From Acanthosoma haemorrhoidale (lineage: Eukaryota > Arthropoda > Insecta > Hemiptera > Acanthosomatidae), in the NCBI GenBank assembly GCA_930367205.1, contig OV884012.1, positions 33,018,796 through 33,082,795 of the forward strand: a stretch of 64,000 nucleotides of DNA. Direction: 5' to 3'. A program made the position numbers and the translations under genes. Below, in pieces: positions 25,647-40,273 of this stretch. The notes beneath the pieces were generated by a model that searched no databases, had not been told where the DNA came from, and worked only from the letters and a program-made list of their open reading frames with translations. The first letter of the stretch is position 1; each line of letters starts with the position of its first letter.

Positions 25647-28600
25647 CTAGACTATTTATCTTAGGGTATTTTGTGCTCTCCTGAATGTATTTTATGCTCT
25701 ATTAAAAATTTCTTTAAATTAAAAAAAAATTAAGGGCGTAACACAAATCTGACTTTTAGATTAGTGGCAGGGAACTATTGAGTCAATCAACGCAATCATT
25801 CTAGCGTTGGCAGTGAAATCAATTTAACTAACAACAGTGTTGCAATTGCACATGCTCAATTTAGCTTTTTCACAAACGATCAAAATTTTTTATGTATATT
25901 TTAAATCTAACCAATAGATTATAATTGCATTTATTACCATTAGCGTGGTGTATTGAAATGTGCCATTTGTCACCGTATATCAATTATCAACACTATCTGT
26001 CTATTATCATCAAGTATTTTCTGCAGATTAAAGGCCAATCAATTTTTGACGTTAATATGACATAGTAAAAATATAAAATATACCTTCTATTGAAGAAAAT
26101 TGTTAAAACCTATAAAACTTCCTAGCAGTCATCCCGAATGTGAGTATTTATAATTATTAATACATCGGAGGCAACTTTTCAATAAATGTTTAAAGTATCT
26201 ATCTCTAACCTATTTCATAGTATTATAAAAAAGAAACCAGAGAAAAATTGGATTATATAATGGTATAAATGCTTCTAAAAAATCTTAGTTTCATATATTA
26301 TTTAGGTTTTAAAAATATAATAAGTTCCTAAAAACTACATTAGTTACGTTATATAGGAGATGTAAAAGTAACTCACGTAAATTAAAACAAGTTATAGATT
26401 TTCCTAAAAATAAAATTAAATAGGCTGCTTTTGAAGCCCAAATTTGGACATTATTTACCGCAATCAGTTAAACAATTTTTATTTTTATTTCACAATTATT
26501 ATTATCATTACTGTACAGTTTTACACTTTATTTGACATGTTTAGTACTGTTTTGTTTTCTTTGTTTATTATGATGTGATAGTTATTTTTATTGGTAGATT
26601 TGAATTTGTCATCTGAACATAATGTTGTTCATAGGGGACTTATTATTATGACATTATTATAGTATTATTACTTACTTCATAAGTCTACATAGTAATATTT
26701 ATATATTTTCACTTTATGAAGGCATCTAGCATCTAGATAACATCATTTATATTAGGTAGCTAAGGTAAAAGAATTTGAAAAATAAACATGAATTAACCAA
26801 TGAGACGATGAGGGTACGCAGTTGAGCAAGAGTTGAATCGGATTCCAAGGTCCGACAACAGTATACAACCTTGCCTTTACTATGAATGAATAAAATCTTA
26901 AGATGTTTAAACAAGGTCTCTAAGACACTTAACAACTCTTGAACGTCAACGGATTTTACTGTATTTTATTTATCCTCACTAACAGCCAAGAGAATATTTG
27001 CATCTATTACAGGATGATTATTTATGGTTGAACAAATGGATCTTCCGTCAAATAAGCTGTAGTTTTCTTTATATTTGGAGGCTCTAGCAGTTTCGTTGCG
27101 AGGATCAAATCGAAAGAGAATATCATAACTGATAAAGGCGTCTTAATTTTTGCTTTATCCTCCAAGGCCATGAACTCCCACAGAGGTTAGCAGTTGTGAA
27201 AGGAAGGTTATGCGGAGCCATCGAAGGAGGTCCAACACCAGGTCGATTTTGTGAAGGGCCGATCTGTGTCATCCTTCGAGCCCGCAATTAGGCAATAACC
27301 CGGGCCAGGTATCGGGGTCAAGAGTGAAAAGAACATTTATTCTAAATAGGTGCTTAGCTGTTCCTACTCGGGATAATCCAGGAGAGGCTCATATGTAAAT
27401 AGGAAGCATTAGAATAGCAAACAGCTACGGCAACGTCAAATCTTATTTAAATTTATTGGCGACCCCAAGGATTACAGTATTTTTCCCAATCGTCATCACC
27501 ATTTAAGTTCTTCGTAATGTTAATACTCCTAGCGACCTTTGATTCCGAAAACAAACAGTGCACAAGTGAATCTTTAGAATCAAATGATACAATCTTTGAA
27601 AACTGAACTGAACTCGAAATTTTGAAAAATGACTGGGACCTCCTAATTACTGTTTAGGTAATAATCTTATAAACTCTAAAATAACATAAAGAATTCAAAT
27701 ATATTTACAGTTCTGACTGCAATGTACTCATTGCTTTATTTAGTATATATTTTTTGAAACTTTTGGACATGGTTCGATGCTCAGTTATTATTTTTCAAGG
27801 CTCTTAAACGTCTAGGAAAAATGTTTAGGTTATCAATATTTGTTAAAGTGAAGGATGTATAAATATATAATAGCTTTACAGATTGTTTTTTCTTCTAGTT
27901 GTGTAAAAGTTGCCTGAAAATTGAATCATTGAGTCTGAATATTTTCAACAATAGATGAGAACTGAATTTTATTGTAGGGGACATTGTCCACAATTTGCTT
28001 TTTTTTTTTTGAAGGTTTACGTTGTTTTTGAACAAAATTCAGGAGAAAGACTTTTTTTTTGAAAAATTTGTATATAAAGCAAAAGTTGACAGAGTGGGAA
28101 CGGCATTCCTTTCTTACGAGCATATTCTTCAACCCTTTTGTGTTTATTGGTCTGATAACACGTGCATTGATATTTTTTCGATGACGGATATGAGTTCGGG
28201 CCCTAACCCGACTCTATGAAAGCTATAATCAGTAGGAATCACACATTACTTTCTAGCCTTATAGCATTACTGTGCATTCTGTATTGTGTCCTCCTCTGTG
28301 AATGACGTGCTCTAGGAAGTACTTGTATAGAAATGACTGCACTGTACGGCAGTGTCTTCAATATTGATAGAGATCATGTCACTGCAAGAACTATGTACCA
28401 GGTGAATGGCAATGCGTTGCGATCGCTTCCTCGATCCCTGTTTTACATAACAATGGTCTCATGAGCTCTTCTTCTTTGACGGATAGGTGACTAAAGGTGC
28501 TTATAAGTGTCACGTAGTATAGACATGTCCGGTTCATTATAAAAACTATAGTTTCACAATAATTTCTTATAAGACCTTTGAGTCTTAGGAACACCTTTTT

Positions 28601-29289
28601 GAAGGATGCAACATTATGCATACATATATGTATATGTATAAATAATGGAAGCATTTTTAATGTATATATATATATTATTTTTATATATGTGTCTGTGTAT
28701 CATCCAAAGCATATTTATAAGCCTCCAATTGGATTTTGTTTACTAATAGCTGCTGACATATATATTACTCATAAAATTCGACGATTGCAGCTTTCAAGCT
28801 TGGTGGACTTTGCAAAGAAAATGTATTGAAAAATTCATGCACGTATCCTTCGTAATTGCCTAGCCCCAGGAAACTAGACAGATGCTAAGAAACAAGACTT
28901 CCCTAAAGAATTTTTAATGGAAGATGGTTGGTCTCAGTAGAAGTCAAATCAGCCTCGCGTATCTTTAGTCGATAGAGATGAATGATCGAACAAGATATAG
29001 TTATGGGCATTTAAATTTAAATTTTTGATCAGTCATGATTATTTGCATACAAAATTTCTTAAAGATTCCAATTTAAGTGGTTTTAATTTGAATAGGAACT
29101 GAGATATCTGCTATCTCCAGAATCGACAGTGTAAAAAAGCTACCTGTAAATGAGCTATGGCAGATTCCTCCCGTTGAACATAAACACACAGGCGTGTAAG
29201 CTTATGGTCGTTTAAGGACTTATTATTAGATATGAGGACCGCATGGCAGGTGATAAACATCTTTTTTAATATTAATTTTCGTTGTTCGT
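25647..29289. other. AT-rich non-coding stretch with one GC-elevated patch
   Basis: No gene recognised. A patch at about 27150-27480 is GC-elevated, has no useful ORF and is not similar to other elements in the window. The rest is AT-rich. Short ORFs at 28022-28219 and 28391-28654 lack motifs. Confidence 0.5.
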
Positions 29290-29535
29290 TTAATGTTCGT
29301 ATCCGGTGACGCGGCTGATGGAGAAGCGTGGGTACATCCTAAGACTCCACTTCCTATTTTGCATGCAAGGGAGGTGACCAGCATGTGGATTAGGGAGATC
29401 TCTGGGCTGGTTGTAAATACTGTAAGAATGAGTGAGTGAATAAAGAATTGTAAATATGGTATGAGTGAGAACATTAATCACAATTACTTAATGCCCAATA
29501 AGTCAGAATGTAATTTTATCACTATAAAGATTCTT
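29290..29535 (+). mobile_element. Jockey-like LINE 3'-UTR copy (5'-truncated)
   Basis: Begins near TTCGTATCCGGTGACG and follows the same order of blocks as the copies at 8785 and 39665: a TCCTAAGACTCC block, a GGGAGGTGAC..CATGTGGAT block and a GTAAATACTGTAAGAAT block. It ends in TTACTTAATGCCCAATAAG and ATTTTATCACTATAAAGAT. Only the 3' UTR is present. The CDS is absent, so this is a typical dead-on-arrival insertion. Confidence 0.7.
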
Positions 29536-32500
29536 TTTGAATTTAAAATATTTTATAACTGCTTAAATTGTGATAAGTACAAACATTGCACTGAGCTTTT
29601 ATTTTTTCTGTGTTTTGTGTGATATATTAGCAACCTGATGAAAACCAAGTGACTGGAAAAGAATAATACGGATAATAGATGTAGCTTAGTACAAAAGTAC
29701 TGTTTGCGGAAAGTTGAAAAGCTATACAAAGAGATATATACATATTTTAAAAGGAGTTAGTTATAGAGCTTGGGATTATTTGCGGTGCATCAAAGGTGAC
29801 CTCGTTCAATTAAAGTGCCCTCATTCACTGATTGGTCCAAACCTGGTGACAGTGCCAATAATATGCCGATAAACATATTTGTTTGTTTATTACTAACCAA
29901 CATTTGTATTAGCAAATACTAAATCAAACAGGCTGCCTATCTCAATAAAGTTGAGGATACTTGTGGAGGAGCACTTTCTCTTTAAATGGGAGAATGAATT
30001 ATTAATAAAACGGTTAGTAAGTTTTTTTAATAAGGAAATAATATCCTAGATCATGATGGTTCTGTGACTAAGTGTGATATTGTCAAGAAGTTTGTAATGA
30101 GCTAAAAAAGTATAGTTATAAGCCTCCCAACGGATTCATCTTATTGTTAGCTGAAATAGATTTGAACCATTGATGTTGATATAGTACAATAGTATACAGA
30201 TCTTGGTTAAAACACTAACTAAATAAAATTTTCAAATCATAAATTTCTTTTAATAAAGTTGGATGAAACAATCTATGTAAATTTTATTATATAATTAATT
30301 TAATTGCTACAGAAATACTAATCACCATACTGTAACCCTTTCATGAGACTTAAAGACAAGCATGTAATCTAGGTTTTGGACAACTGTACATACTGCTAAA
30401 TACACAAACTTACCTCTCCGTAGAAAAAAACTAATAAATTAACTTATTACTAAATTAAACTTCTGGATTCGAACTATGAGGGGAAGCAAAGCAATCAAAC
30501 ACATAGTGCATCCAATTATTCAAATCAAAAATCTTTAGAACCATAGTCACTGCAATATCATTCGTAAAATCCTCCCTACTAACCGTAAATTATATTGTAA
30601 ATACTCTCTGAATGTGATCGTTAATGCAATGATTAATTGGGAACAATTATTTATTGCCAACGTGGGGCTTCTATTTCTTTTCCTTATATAAAGAAAGTTT
30701 CGCATTGTCTATTCAAACGACAGAACACTAAAGAAGCACACTGTAAGATTAAAGAGTCTATTGCAAAGCCAAATAAATGAGCCATTGTTCAATCTCACAT
30801 GGTGGAACCCCAGGGCACTAACCGCACCTTATTCCAGAAGACAAATCCCTTTCTCAAATTTCTACGACACTTCAGCCGCGGTAAGTTATGGTCGGCCACT
30901 TGATGAATTACCCTAGGCCCTCGTAAAATATACATATCTAATTTCACCTTATAAGCAAATGGCATTTAACGGTGAAAAATGATTTCATAAGTCTTCCGGT
31001 GACGGAAGATGGGGAACATTTGTTCTCAAGGGCCATCTGACTAAACATAAACGAATACATATGACCCGAACGGCCTGGGAGAAAATTGATCTAAAAAGTT
31101 TCAAGCAATTGGTTAGTCCCGTTAACGCTATTTTTAAAATTGTTTGTTTCAATTAACCAAAAGTTAGCGAGCCACTTTTTTTTGGCTCTGAAATTGCTCA
31201 AATGATTAAATGCAATTAAAATATAGTGATATGTTAATGTTAATGTTAGGTGGTAAAAACACTCATACATGACATCTTCGGTTGACTTGGTTCATTATAT
31301 CACATATGAAATTTTACAAGATTTGGAGTGAATAAAGCATCAAAAGAAATATATTAGAACTAGAAATATAAAAAGAAAGATCGGTCGTTTGAAGTGTTAT
31401 GAAAAACAAATTATCAATTTAAGTTTTCACAAAATTATGTGTAAAATGTTAGATCACGAGAATTGTATTGTTTTGACAATGTGGGGTAGATGAAAATTTA
31501 ATGCTGTAATCTTAGGGTTGTCAAGTTGTTTCAGCTTTTCTAATGCTGAGCGAATCAAATGATAGGCTTTAGTTGGAACAAAAAATTCCAAAGTACAATA
31601 ATTAAGTCTGTATTATTTATCCATTGGCTAGAGAACGTTGGCTTGGTAGATTACTCAGGCTATTGCTTTTTTGAAATCTTTAATTCTCAAAATAATAATT
31701 TCCCCCCTCTCTCAGATGTACGATTCTCTAATATGTTCACGACTTGATTGATCTAATACTTGAGAGCTCTGATTCAGAATTGGAAATACAGAGGCAGGAA
31801 TGAAGGATGCATGCATCCGAGATATAGTTTCTCCAAAGAGCGATTTGGAAAACGATGTTGGGGAAGGGGTGAATCGCAATTGATCCACATTTCTTCAACC
31901 CCTTTGAGGAATCGCCGGTACAGAAAAACAAGAAATCCTACACACTAACTGAACTACAACAAATTATAAAAAAGAACAAAAAAAGTTATGATTGATAAAT
32001 TAGAAATGCTGAAAAAAAACAATGGAAAAAATTACAGATTTATGTATAAAGAAGATATTACAATTTAAGCAGTCAGTTATATGCAAGATAAATAGAGACA
32101 AAAAATATAGTTTCTTGTGCTAAAACAAGGATGGAAAACCATTAAAATTAATGATTTCAAGTTGAAATATATGAAGAATAATTAACTGTTCATAACTAGT
32201 ACAAAAACAAATGTGAGAAGCGTGTCCTGAAGAAGTTCGATTTTGAACCCTGTTGATAAGGTGCTTATAGAGCAGTGCGAGTGTGCGAAAGCTGAGTTAT
32301 GAGATTAGAACATTGAATAGAGTAGAACCGGCCAACCAGGAAGGACTATTGGGACTAGCACCTTCAATTCATCCCCACCCCAGCACACCCTTTCTACGGC
32401 AACCGACTCATATTGTCATTCCCAGTTATCAGTTGCCTTCTAGTTGTTATAATTAGACGTGTTTTATTGTATTCACCTTGGTAGGTTGCTGGTAGGTCAC

Positions 32501-35500
32501 CTGGCATGGTTGCCTTGCTGCGTTGCGTTTGGCTGTAGCACCAAAATAAATTAAAATACAGTATCTCCTCCCTCCCATTACACTTCACCAGTAGGTTAAT
32601 TTATATATTTATTTGTATATTAACTTTATGTTTATAGATTCGCCTGAGGATCTATAATTATATATGTAATTATCTGTAAATTTAAAGGGGCTATGAAGGA
32701 AAAAAAAAAAAATTATGTTTCGTTGATATTTTTTAATATCATCAGGATTCGACTAAGGATAATTTCAAACCGGATGTTATGACATCCAAAAAAAATTATT
32801 TCAACAAATAATTTGTTTATACTTGGCATAAATGGAAATCTGTTCGAGGTCAATTGTGAACAATGGTTGAACTAGTTAACAATGGAAAGAAAGAAGTAAC
32901 AAATAAAATTAACCCTTCTCTTAACAAAAAAAATTCTGTTCAGCTAAAAAAGTATGACCATGAAATAAGGCTTTTGATGATAATACTAATATTCTTTTAA
33001 ATTGTTGGCTGATTAGTTTTTTTTTAATATCATTTTAAAACAAAAAATATTGATCATAAGTTATATAATGCTAAGAATAATGAAATCATAATATTATATA
33101 TATATAATGCTAAAAGCCCCTACAAGTGTATACCTGCCTCGTGACTTCATGGAAGTCACTGATATTTGTAAGTAAGCGACCGCATCCTTCCTAGGCCTAG
33201 CTCCCTCTTCCCGGAACTACCCTACCCTTATACATATGTGTCTCAGCTTTAGTCCCCACTTTTTCACAAGACACTAGTCCCTAAACATCCGACCCAATAT
33301 GTACTAACATAACCCTTAATATTTGTATATACCAGTGTTTTGCTTGTACTTCATAATAAAGCTTTTCTTTATTTTCTTTCAAAATACTCTCCTCTACAAA
33401 GAATATTTAACTATCGATCTAAACGTAATTTATTTTAACTTTCTCAAATGCTTGAAAGAGGTTAAGCTTAGTTTCCTTTACTGGTTCCGTCATGTGAATC
33501 CCCCTCCCTTAACGCAACATCTGTTGACTGATTTCCTTTAGATTAGGGAGAAAAAAATATGGATTCTAGCTAGGAGAGAATGGAGTCTAGGAAGAGTAAA
33601 AACTGGAAACCATCTAAACGAAGTTATTCCTGCCCCAAAAACTTCGCACAAGATTGTTTTGGCAGGTCTGAATATATATATTCAAAAATATTTTATTAAT
33701 CAGAATATATTTTATTCAAAATATAAAAAAAGGAGCCATTTCATGAATTTTTGATGCTTACCCCGAACATTTAAAACCAAAAGTCACCCTGGTTTGTAAA
33801 TACTTTTTAAAATGATTTTTAAAAAAATCAATCTAAAAATAATAAAGTTGTTTTATTTAAAGGTCAGTAGTAATAAAAGTAATGATTATTTATGTTATAT
33901 ATCAATATTTCTTTTTTTTTTCCTGATTAACAGGAACTGTTGCAGAACAACAGGTGTTATTGAGCGAAGAGTCAAGAACTGGGGTGTGTTCAAGGGGGGG
34001 GCCCCCGATGCCTATTCCTACTCTATTATATGTTCTATAACTCGTGTTATAAAAAGACATAGAATCAATATCTGATGTCAATAACAATACTTGTTCACTT
34101 AATATAACGCCGTCCTTTGTACGTGAAGTGTTGACGTTTTTCAAAAAGATTAACTCTGCTGTAAAGGCACATCAAACACATTATAAAAGATGACTTGAAT
34201 ACCCAACGTATATTCATACATTGGGACTGAGAATAACAAATATATACTAAGCTATAAACAAAAAACAAAACTGATAATTGTTTAACTTTGTCATTAGTAA
34301 TAAAAAACTTGGAACATAAAGAAATAAGTGTATGAATTAAACGAGTAATTACAAGAGGAAATAAAAGAGTTCTGGTTTTTCCAACTAAAAAATAAATAAA
34401 TTGAACAATACCTGAATAAAAAAAATAGTAAATCAAAATGTATGTGATTACAACAACAAGATTTGATAGAATAGGAGTATGGAAAGAGGAAATAACGTAC
34501 CCCCTCCAGGAAATAATAAATACCAGCAAACATGAATAGTTCTGTCAAAAACTTACCCAGAGGTGGCCCAAGATAACAGTGAGGTATACCATAGGACAAA
34601 TACACGTTAGGAAACTTCTGCAGGCTACCCAAACCCGAATACGGAAATTAGGTATCAAGGGAATCGCTCATCAAATCTACTAAAATATTGAATGGAGGCT
34701 TAGTCAAAATAATGACATGAAAGCAGAAAATACACATGTAATTAAAACATGCTGTAGACCCAAAAAGCTAGTGCGGTGGCATGCCGTAACTCCGTAATCC
34801 TTCCATTAGGTAAGGGGAGAGGGTCTAGAAATGCGGAACCCATCTGGAAGCTGGTGACAAGGGAAGTAAAACAATGACAGGTCGATTGAAGCTTTTTTCC
34901 ACTCCCCCTCTCCAACTACACTGTATTTTTTAAATCCCCAGGGTACCGCATATTACGTACAACCTCAACTCGCACTATCTTTCCACAGAATCAATTATGA
35001 AATTCATAGTGATTGCATTATTCATTTTTCTTCCATAAAATTACTTCCCGGACCTACGAGAAAGTTCGAAATGTTGTCGACTTGCGTCCCCCCCTCAGAA
35101 CTAGGAATATACCATCATACTTGACATATACTGTTTTTAGTTGTGAATAGATTATTTTTCTTTTTTAAAGAGTATTTTTCCGAATTACTCAATCAGGTAA
35201 TTTTAGAAAAAAAATTCACTTGTGAAGTACCTAAAACATAACAAAAAAAGGAAAAAAAAATACTAATATATTACGGAATACCCTGGTATTCATAGTGTAG
35301 AACATAAAAGTAAACAATCACGCAGCGCAGTGTTTGAGTCTATAACGGTAACGTGGTGCCTTTAGCTTTGGCATTAATGCTAATTAAAGATTATCTAAAG
35401 ACTACAGGAAATTATACAATTTTTATGATTCAACTGCTTTTATTTTTGTTCTATTTGTATTTAATGTTGTTGAGCTATATTTATACGGAGTATTGTCGGT

Positions 35501-36960
35501 CTGTTTATATAATTAATTGCATTTTCATTGCTTTATTTATCTTTCTCGCTTCGTTTTATTGCACATTGTCTCGTTGCTTATGCAATAGTTTATAATGAGC
35601 AGAGAATAACATTCGTTTTTTTATTAATTTGTGTCTGAACAACTACTTTTCTTCTTAAGGGAAAAAGTCAATTTTAGCAATAAATTTATTTTACTCTGAT
35701 ACTGAAACCGGTGATTTTAGAGTTCAAAATTGAAAAAAAACTGGCATCACAACTACCAAATAATTGTATGTTTATCAACTATTACTGAGCATGATATAAA
35801 CATCGAGCCCTCGATATAGCCTTCAAACACTCAAATAATTGTTAAGTCTTTTATTATTAAATTTAACAGCACCAAGATAGATAGATACACGATGAACTGT
35901 TTACCCCATCAATGTAATGAAATAGAGTCACGTAGTCCTTAATAGTGGAGCCGAAATTAGTTCGGACTACTTGCTAAGCAAATACTGACTTGAGGATTTG
36001 CGAAACGCTATTATACTACACCTCATTTTCGAAAGGATTTATTAAGTTATCAGCCCTCGTGTGAAGGATCAAAGGATAACAAAGCCATTGAGGGCGGTTA
36101 TACATTACGTGCGTGTCACCTGGATCAAAGCTGATTCCTGCCCCTATAATGGCAATCTGCTTCTTGATCCAATTTTCCATACTGTTCACTGTGCAATACT
36201 GGCTTTGTTAGCGTTTCGTGAGTCCAGTTTACTGACTTACACTTACTGGCAGCTTTCATAAGTGCTAAGCGGGATAAAAAATTCATTGTTGGAGAGTTAG
36301 CATAATCGCATAAAGGTGTATTAAAGGAATGAAATGATGATATGTCTAAATCCAGCACAAAGAAATTCGTACCTGTATCCTAACAAAGCCAAAAGAGGTC
36401 GGCTAGCTCACTTAAAAAACTACAATAAAAAAAAGGAACATCTTCCCCTAACCAATAAATAATTAGTAAAAACAGGTAAAAACCTTGATTCTATTAAATA
36501 CTTTCTAATTATAGTTATCAGTCCAGATAATTTGACTCCCCATAAGATTGGACACGCTCACCTCACGTCTAAAAGCTATAGAGCTCTGACTTACCAGAGG
36601 TTTGAAACCCAAGCCTCCAACTTCTATAGTTACCATCAGCTGGATAGCATGATGAGAATGACGCAACACTCGGATGGAATGGTGTTTGTGGAAAATGAAT
36701 AAAACTGTGGCGAGGTGTTTTATTTCTTATTGTTCAATTATTATCTCATCTTTTGCTCGTGTTATAAGAACAAATATCAAATAACCACTACTGGGGTCGC
36801 AGATCAAAGGACCGACATATGGTTAGGACCACCTCCTTTAACAATTACACTGTCGTCAGGTGACTGAGACGATTTATACTCTTTAGTACTCACTAGCCTA
36901 GCTGAGGCTCAGCTTGCTTCACGGCAACCAGTTGATGAAAAACTGTGTGAATACTCTTGT
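29536..36960. other. AT-rich non-coding stretch
   Basis: No recognisable gene. GC-elevated patches occur at about 32260-32590 and 36050-36250. Overlapping minus-strand ORFs at 34095-34529 (144 codons) and 34294-34632 (112 codons) are AT-driven, Phe/Tyr/Ile-rich translations with no family signature, and are probably chance. A G8C5-type run lies near 33996-34008. Confidence 0.5.
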
Positions 36961-39664
36961 GGGCAGGCCCCTTGGCTTAATGGTTGAGACATAGGGCCTC
37001 TCATACTGAGATATTAAATTTACCAAACAATAAATAAATACTTATATGTATGTGGAAGAATATAACGCACACTTTTTGACAGGCAAAGGATGGCTTTTCA
37101 TGACGAGGGCTATACATTATAAAAAAAGAGATTCTTGAGCCCTACATGGGACCACAAACAAGGAAGCTATAAAAAAAGTTGAGGAAAGCTACTTGCAATA
37201 AGATTTAAGACACCCAGAACTATATACAATTAGAATTGCTTCGAGATTGTAGTGGGGGTGTCTTTGTCTTTCTTTTCACCTTCTAAACTCTTTCATTGGC
37301 CATAAAGTCAGTTCAATCAGACCACCTTTAGTCAGAACCACACTCTAGGCCGAAGATAACATACAACTTTGGGGTAAAATATTTCGAACTATTTTAGATT
37401 AATTAATTGCAGTATAAAACCATTGTATTAGTCCCATGTATAATTTATATAAAAATAAATCATTTCATTAAAAACAAATGTATTCCTTACTGTTTATTAT
37501 TTAGGCCAGGTATCCAGGCATAAACAAATATTATACGATGTAAAATCTATGAATTTCAGTGTTTAAAATTATTTTATGTATGAACCCAACAATATATTTT
37601 TTTATTACGTACGATATATTGTACCCCAGGGGAACATAATATATAATACTTTATGTAAGGGAATTTTCGCTTTGCTGGCAAATTTAATACAGGGAAGCTA
37701 GAAAGTCTATTAATAATTTCAGATACCTATCTTTTCAAGACCAACAATTGTGAGTTTCATTTATTAAACTACCGCCGCAACCACAAAGGTTGGTTTCACA
37801 TCGCTATCTTCAACCAACTAGATCAGTTAATCAATAGTGGTACCGGAGGACGTACTGGAGCACGGGCCTGCGGTCATCGCTGGAGAAACGGAAGGTCACA
37901 TGACCCCAGTGAAAGTAAGGATAGCTTGAGTGAGCGTGGCTGTTTCAAGGTCGGCCTTTCCCCCGCCACGATCCAGTTTGGAAGAGCAGTTCCAGGATCT
38001 GGTGGGCGCTAATGGTCTCTTCGTGCCATGCCGGAGTGAATATCTGTAATCAATGGACCCAGGATGGGGAAGATACCAAATATAAACAATGGAACTTAAC
38101 GACAACTAGATAGCTCGGAAAGGTGAGAAACAAATGTCCTAAGGGGTTCTGATACAATGAGAACCGTTAGGAGCTCTGGAGGAAGCTGTGATAAAATTGA
38201 ATGAAAATCTTTAGAAAAATTAAAGACTAGGGAGATGTTTATTCAATAAATGTCATGAACCACAAATGACCAAATCCAAGCTAGATAAAGTTATCGAGGT
38301 CAAGCTAAAATCATTCATTAAGAGCCAACGAAAGATCAGATTAATCACTGAAAAATATTTTTAAATTGTGACCTTTTTTTGGTTTTGATGATTTTTCAAG
38401 AGACACCTTTAAGAGTTACTGTCAATATAACAACATGTATATTTTTAGTCGTTTTTTTTAGATGATAGACATATGGCAAGGTAGGTGCAGTCGATGCCCT
38501 GACGATGGTAAACAAATCCAACCTCTTGAAAATAATCAAGGTCATTAAAAATATTTTTATTGATAAAAAATATATGTTTTCTATATATGTTGAGTAGGTT
38601 TTTAAATTAAAGGCCTCGACCTCTTAATTAATGATATGCACTATATATATATAGGAGCTAAAGTGAATTATAATTACGGAAAGTCATAAAAACTGTCATC
38701 AATGTAGAGTATTCTCAACTTATTTGCACTCGCCCTTCTGCAGTTGAGATATTTTCTATGAAAGTTTCATATTATCCGAAATATCCAAAGTTAATAGCAA
38801 CTTTACTGAAAATAAATAAACATTAATGATGCGTAATGAATACAAATCTAATTATCTATTAATTGAAAACATAATATTTTCATATTAAATTAATCAGCTT
38901 AACAAATTAATGGACATAACTTCCTGATTAATAATATGAATTATGTGCTTTTCTGATCTAAAGTCATAACAACTGTCATAAGTTTTCATTACCGTAACGT
39001 AAACCTTAACGAGTGATGTATCCATAGATCATAGAGTAGAGAATATCAATACTGAACAGGTTAATGATTAGTTATACGACCGTAGAATGATATCAACCAG
39101 ACCAATTAGCTACGGAAATAAACATGAATAACTTAGGCTAAGATTCTCTTTGATTTATTTTAGAGGCTAATAATCCTTTGTCTCTTATAATATTCTCACC
39201 CAAAACTTTAATATACCTCCGATTTTAAACATTTTAAATTGCACAACAAACGTAAGTTCGTTGTTGGTTTCACCTACAGAACGAGCCCGAGGGACAAAAA
39301 TTTAAACGTCAGCAGTTCTTGAATTCCTTGGGTTTTTTTCCCCCTTTAATATGCCGTTGTTTACTAAAAGCAAGCAACAATTTAAGAAAGATGAAATAAC
39401 CAAACACATATAATAACAGGTAATCGATGGTTATACTCTCCTTCATTCCACCACTTATATAGACAATTATGAAGGATCGGCACGAAGAGACAGCTCAGAT
39501 GACTAGTCCAAATTCTTCGTAACCCGACTCTAGGCATTTAGAGCAAGCAACTTTGTTTGACTAGAACGTCCTAAAAGGTTGGAGTCTAAACGTTAAATAC
39601 TTCTTCTAGGGAAATTTAAAATTTTTAACCCTGCTATAGGCGCATCATATTTTGTCGCTAGTTC
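36961..39664. other. Non-coding stretch with one GC-elevated island
   Basis: At about 36966-37015 a segment with a tRNA A-box-like word (TGGCTTAATGGTTGAGAC) could be a decayed SINE head, but no B box follows. The island at about 37800-38100 is GC-elevated. Its minus strand is open for 69 codons (37896-38105), and a CTCCAG acceptor-like site lies at about 37877-37882 beyond the stop. I recognise no family, and the rest is AT-rich. Confidence 0.4.
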
Positions 39665-40077
39665 AGGTTCATAAAATTCCATAGCAACCTATCCAACTAC
39701 CCTAATCCCCAAGCATAATCATTGCACTGCACCACTCATCCCTATAACCCTCCTTGGAAACTAAAACGGCAGTGGCCTTGTGACCAGCTATAAATGCGTG
39801 ACAGTTGGAGTCCTGGCAATGGCCAATTTTTCCAATCATGTCTTGAGCGTATGTGGCTCTCGCGCTCTTCGTCAGCCTCCAGTTATAGCTCGTATCCGGC
39901 TTCCCAAGTCCGAGAGAGGTAACAACTATGTGGATTCGGGAGGCCTCTGGGCTGTTTTTAAATATTGCATGAATGAGGGAGTGAATGATGAATTGTAAAT
40001 ATGGTATGAATGAGAACATTTATCTCAATTACTTATTGCCTATTAAGGCAGATTGTAATTTTAGCACAATAAAGAAG

Positions 40078-40078
<1 letters not shown>
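39665..40078 (+). pseudogene. Jockey-like LINE 3' end with C-terminal ORF remnant
   Basis: The 5' half aligns with the reverse complement of 50640-50740 (shared words CCTATCCAAC, CATTGCACTGCACCAC). It encodes the ORF2 C-terminus PPWKLKRQWPCDQL followed by TAA ending about 39792, which corresponds to PPRRLKRHWPRDLL in the other copy. The 3' UTR follows with the same block order as the other copies, ending GATTGTAATTTTAGCACAAT and AAAGAAG just before a (TA)n tract. The copy is 5'-truncated and cannot encode an active protein. The intact LTR element was later inserted in the adjoining (TA)n. Confidence 0.8.

Positions 40079-40134
<56 letters not shown>
40079..40134. repeat. (TA)n microsatellite, left half
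   Basis: An uninterrupted TA tract lies between the LINE tail and the 5' LTR. It continues on the other side of the LTR element at 44932-44977, so the element split one pre-existing array. The 5-bp duplication TATAT therefore cannot be distinguished from the repeat itself. Confidence 0.9.
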
Positions 40135-40138
<4 letters not shown>

Positions 40139-40273
40139 ATGAAAGTGATCTCTCTTTCATTTGAATTTGCCGTGCTGCTTCCACTGGCCCCCACCAGATG
40201 GAGCATCAGTTATCAGATAGATAAGGTTATGTGAGATAACAGAACATATAATAGTGTGTAAAATAAAATAGTG

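Noticed and set aside
27440..27475. Primer-binding-site-like TTGGCGACCCCAAGG, suggesting an LTR element start
   Set aside because: The preceding sequence does not end in CA and no second copy or gag ORF follows.
34095..34632. Overlapping hydrophobic minus-strand ORFs, considered as a mitochondrial insertion or membrane protein
   Set aside because: Composition is driven by AT-rich sequence, the two frames overlap, and no mitochondrial or membrane-family motif could be matched.
36966..37015. tRNA gene or SINE head (A-box-like TGGCTTAATGGTTGAGAC)
   Set aside because: The D-stem does not pair well, no B box (GGTTCGAATCC-like) follows and no acceptor stem closes.
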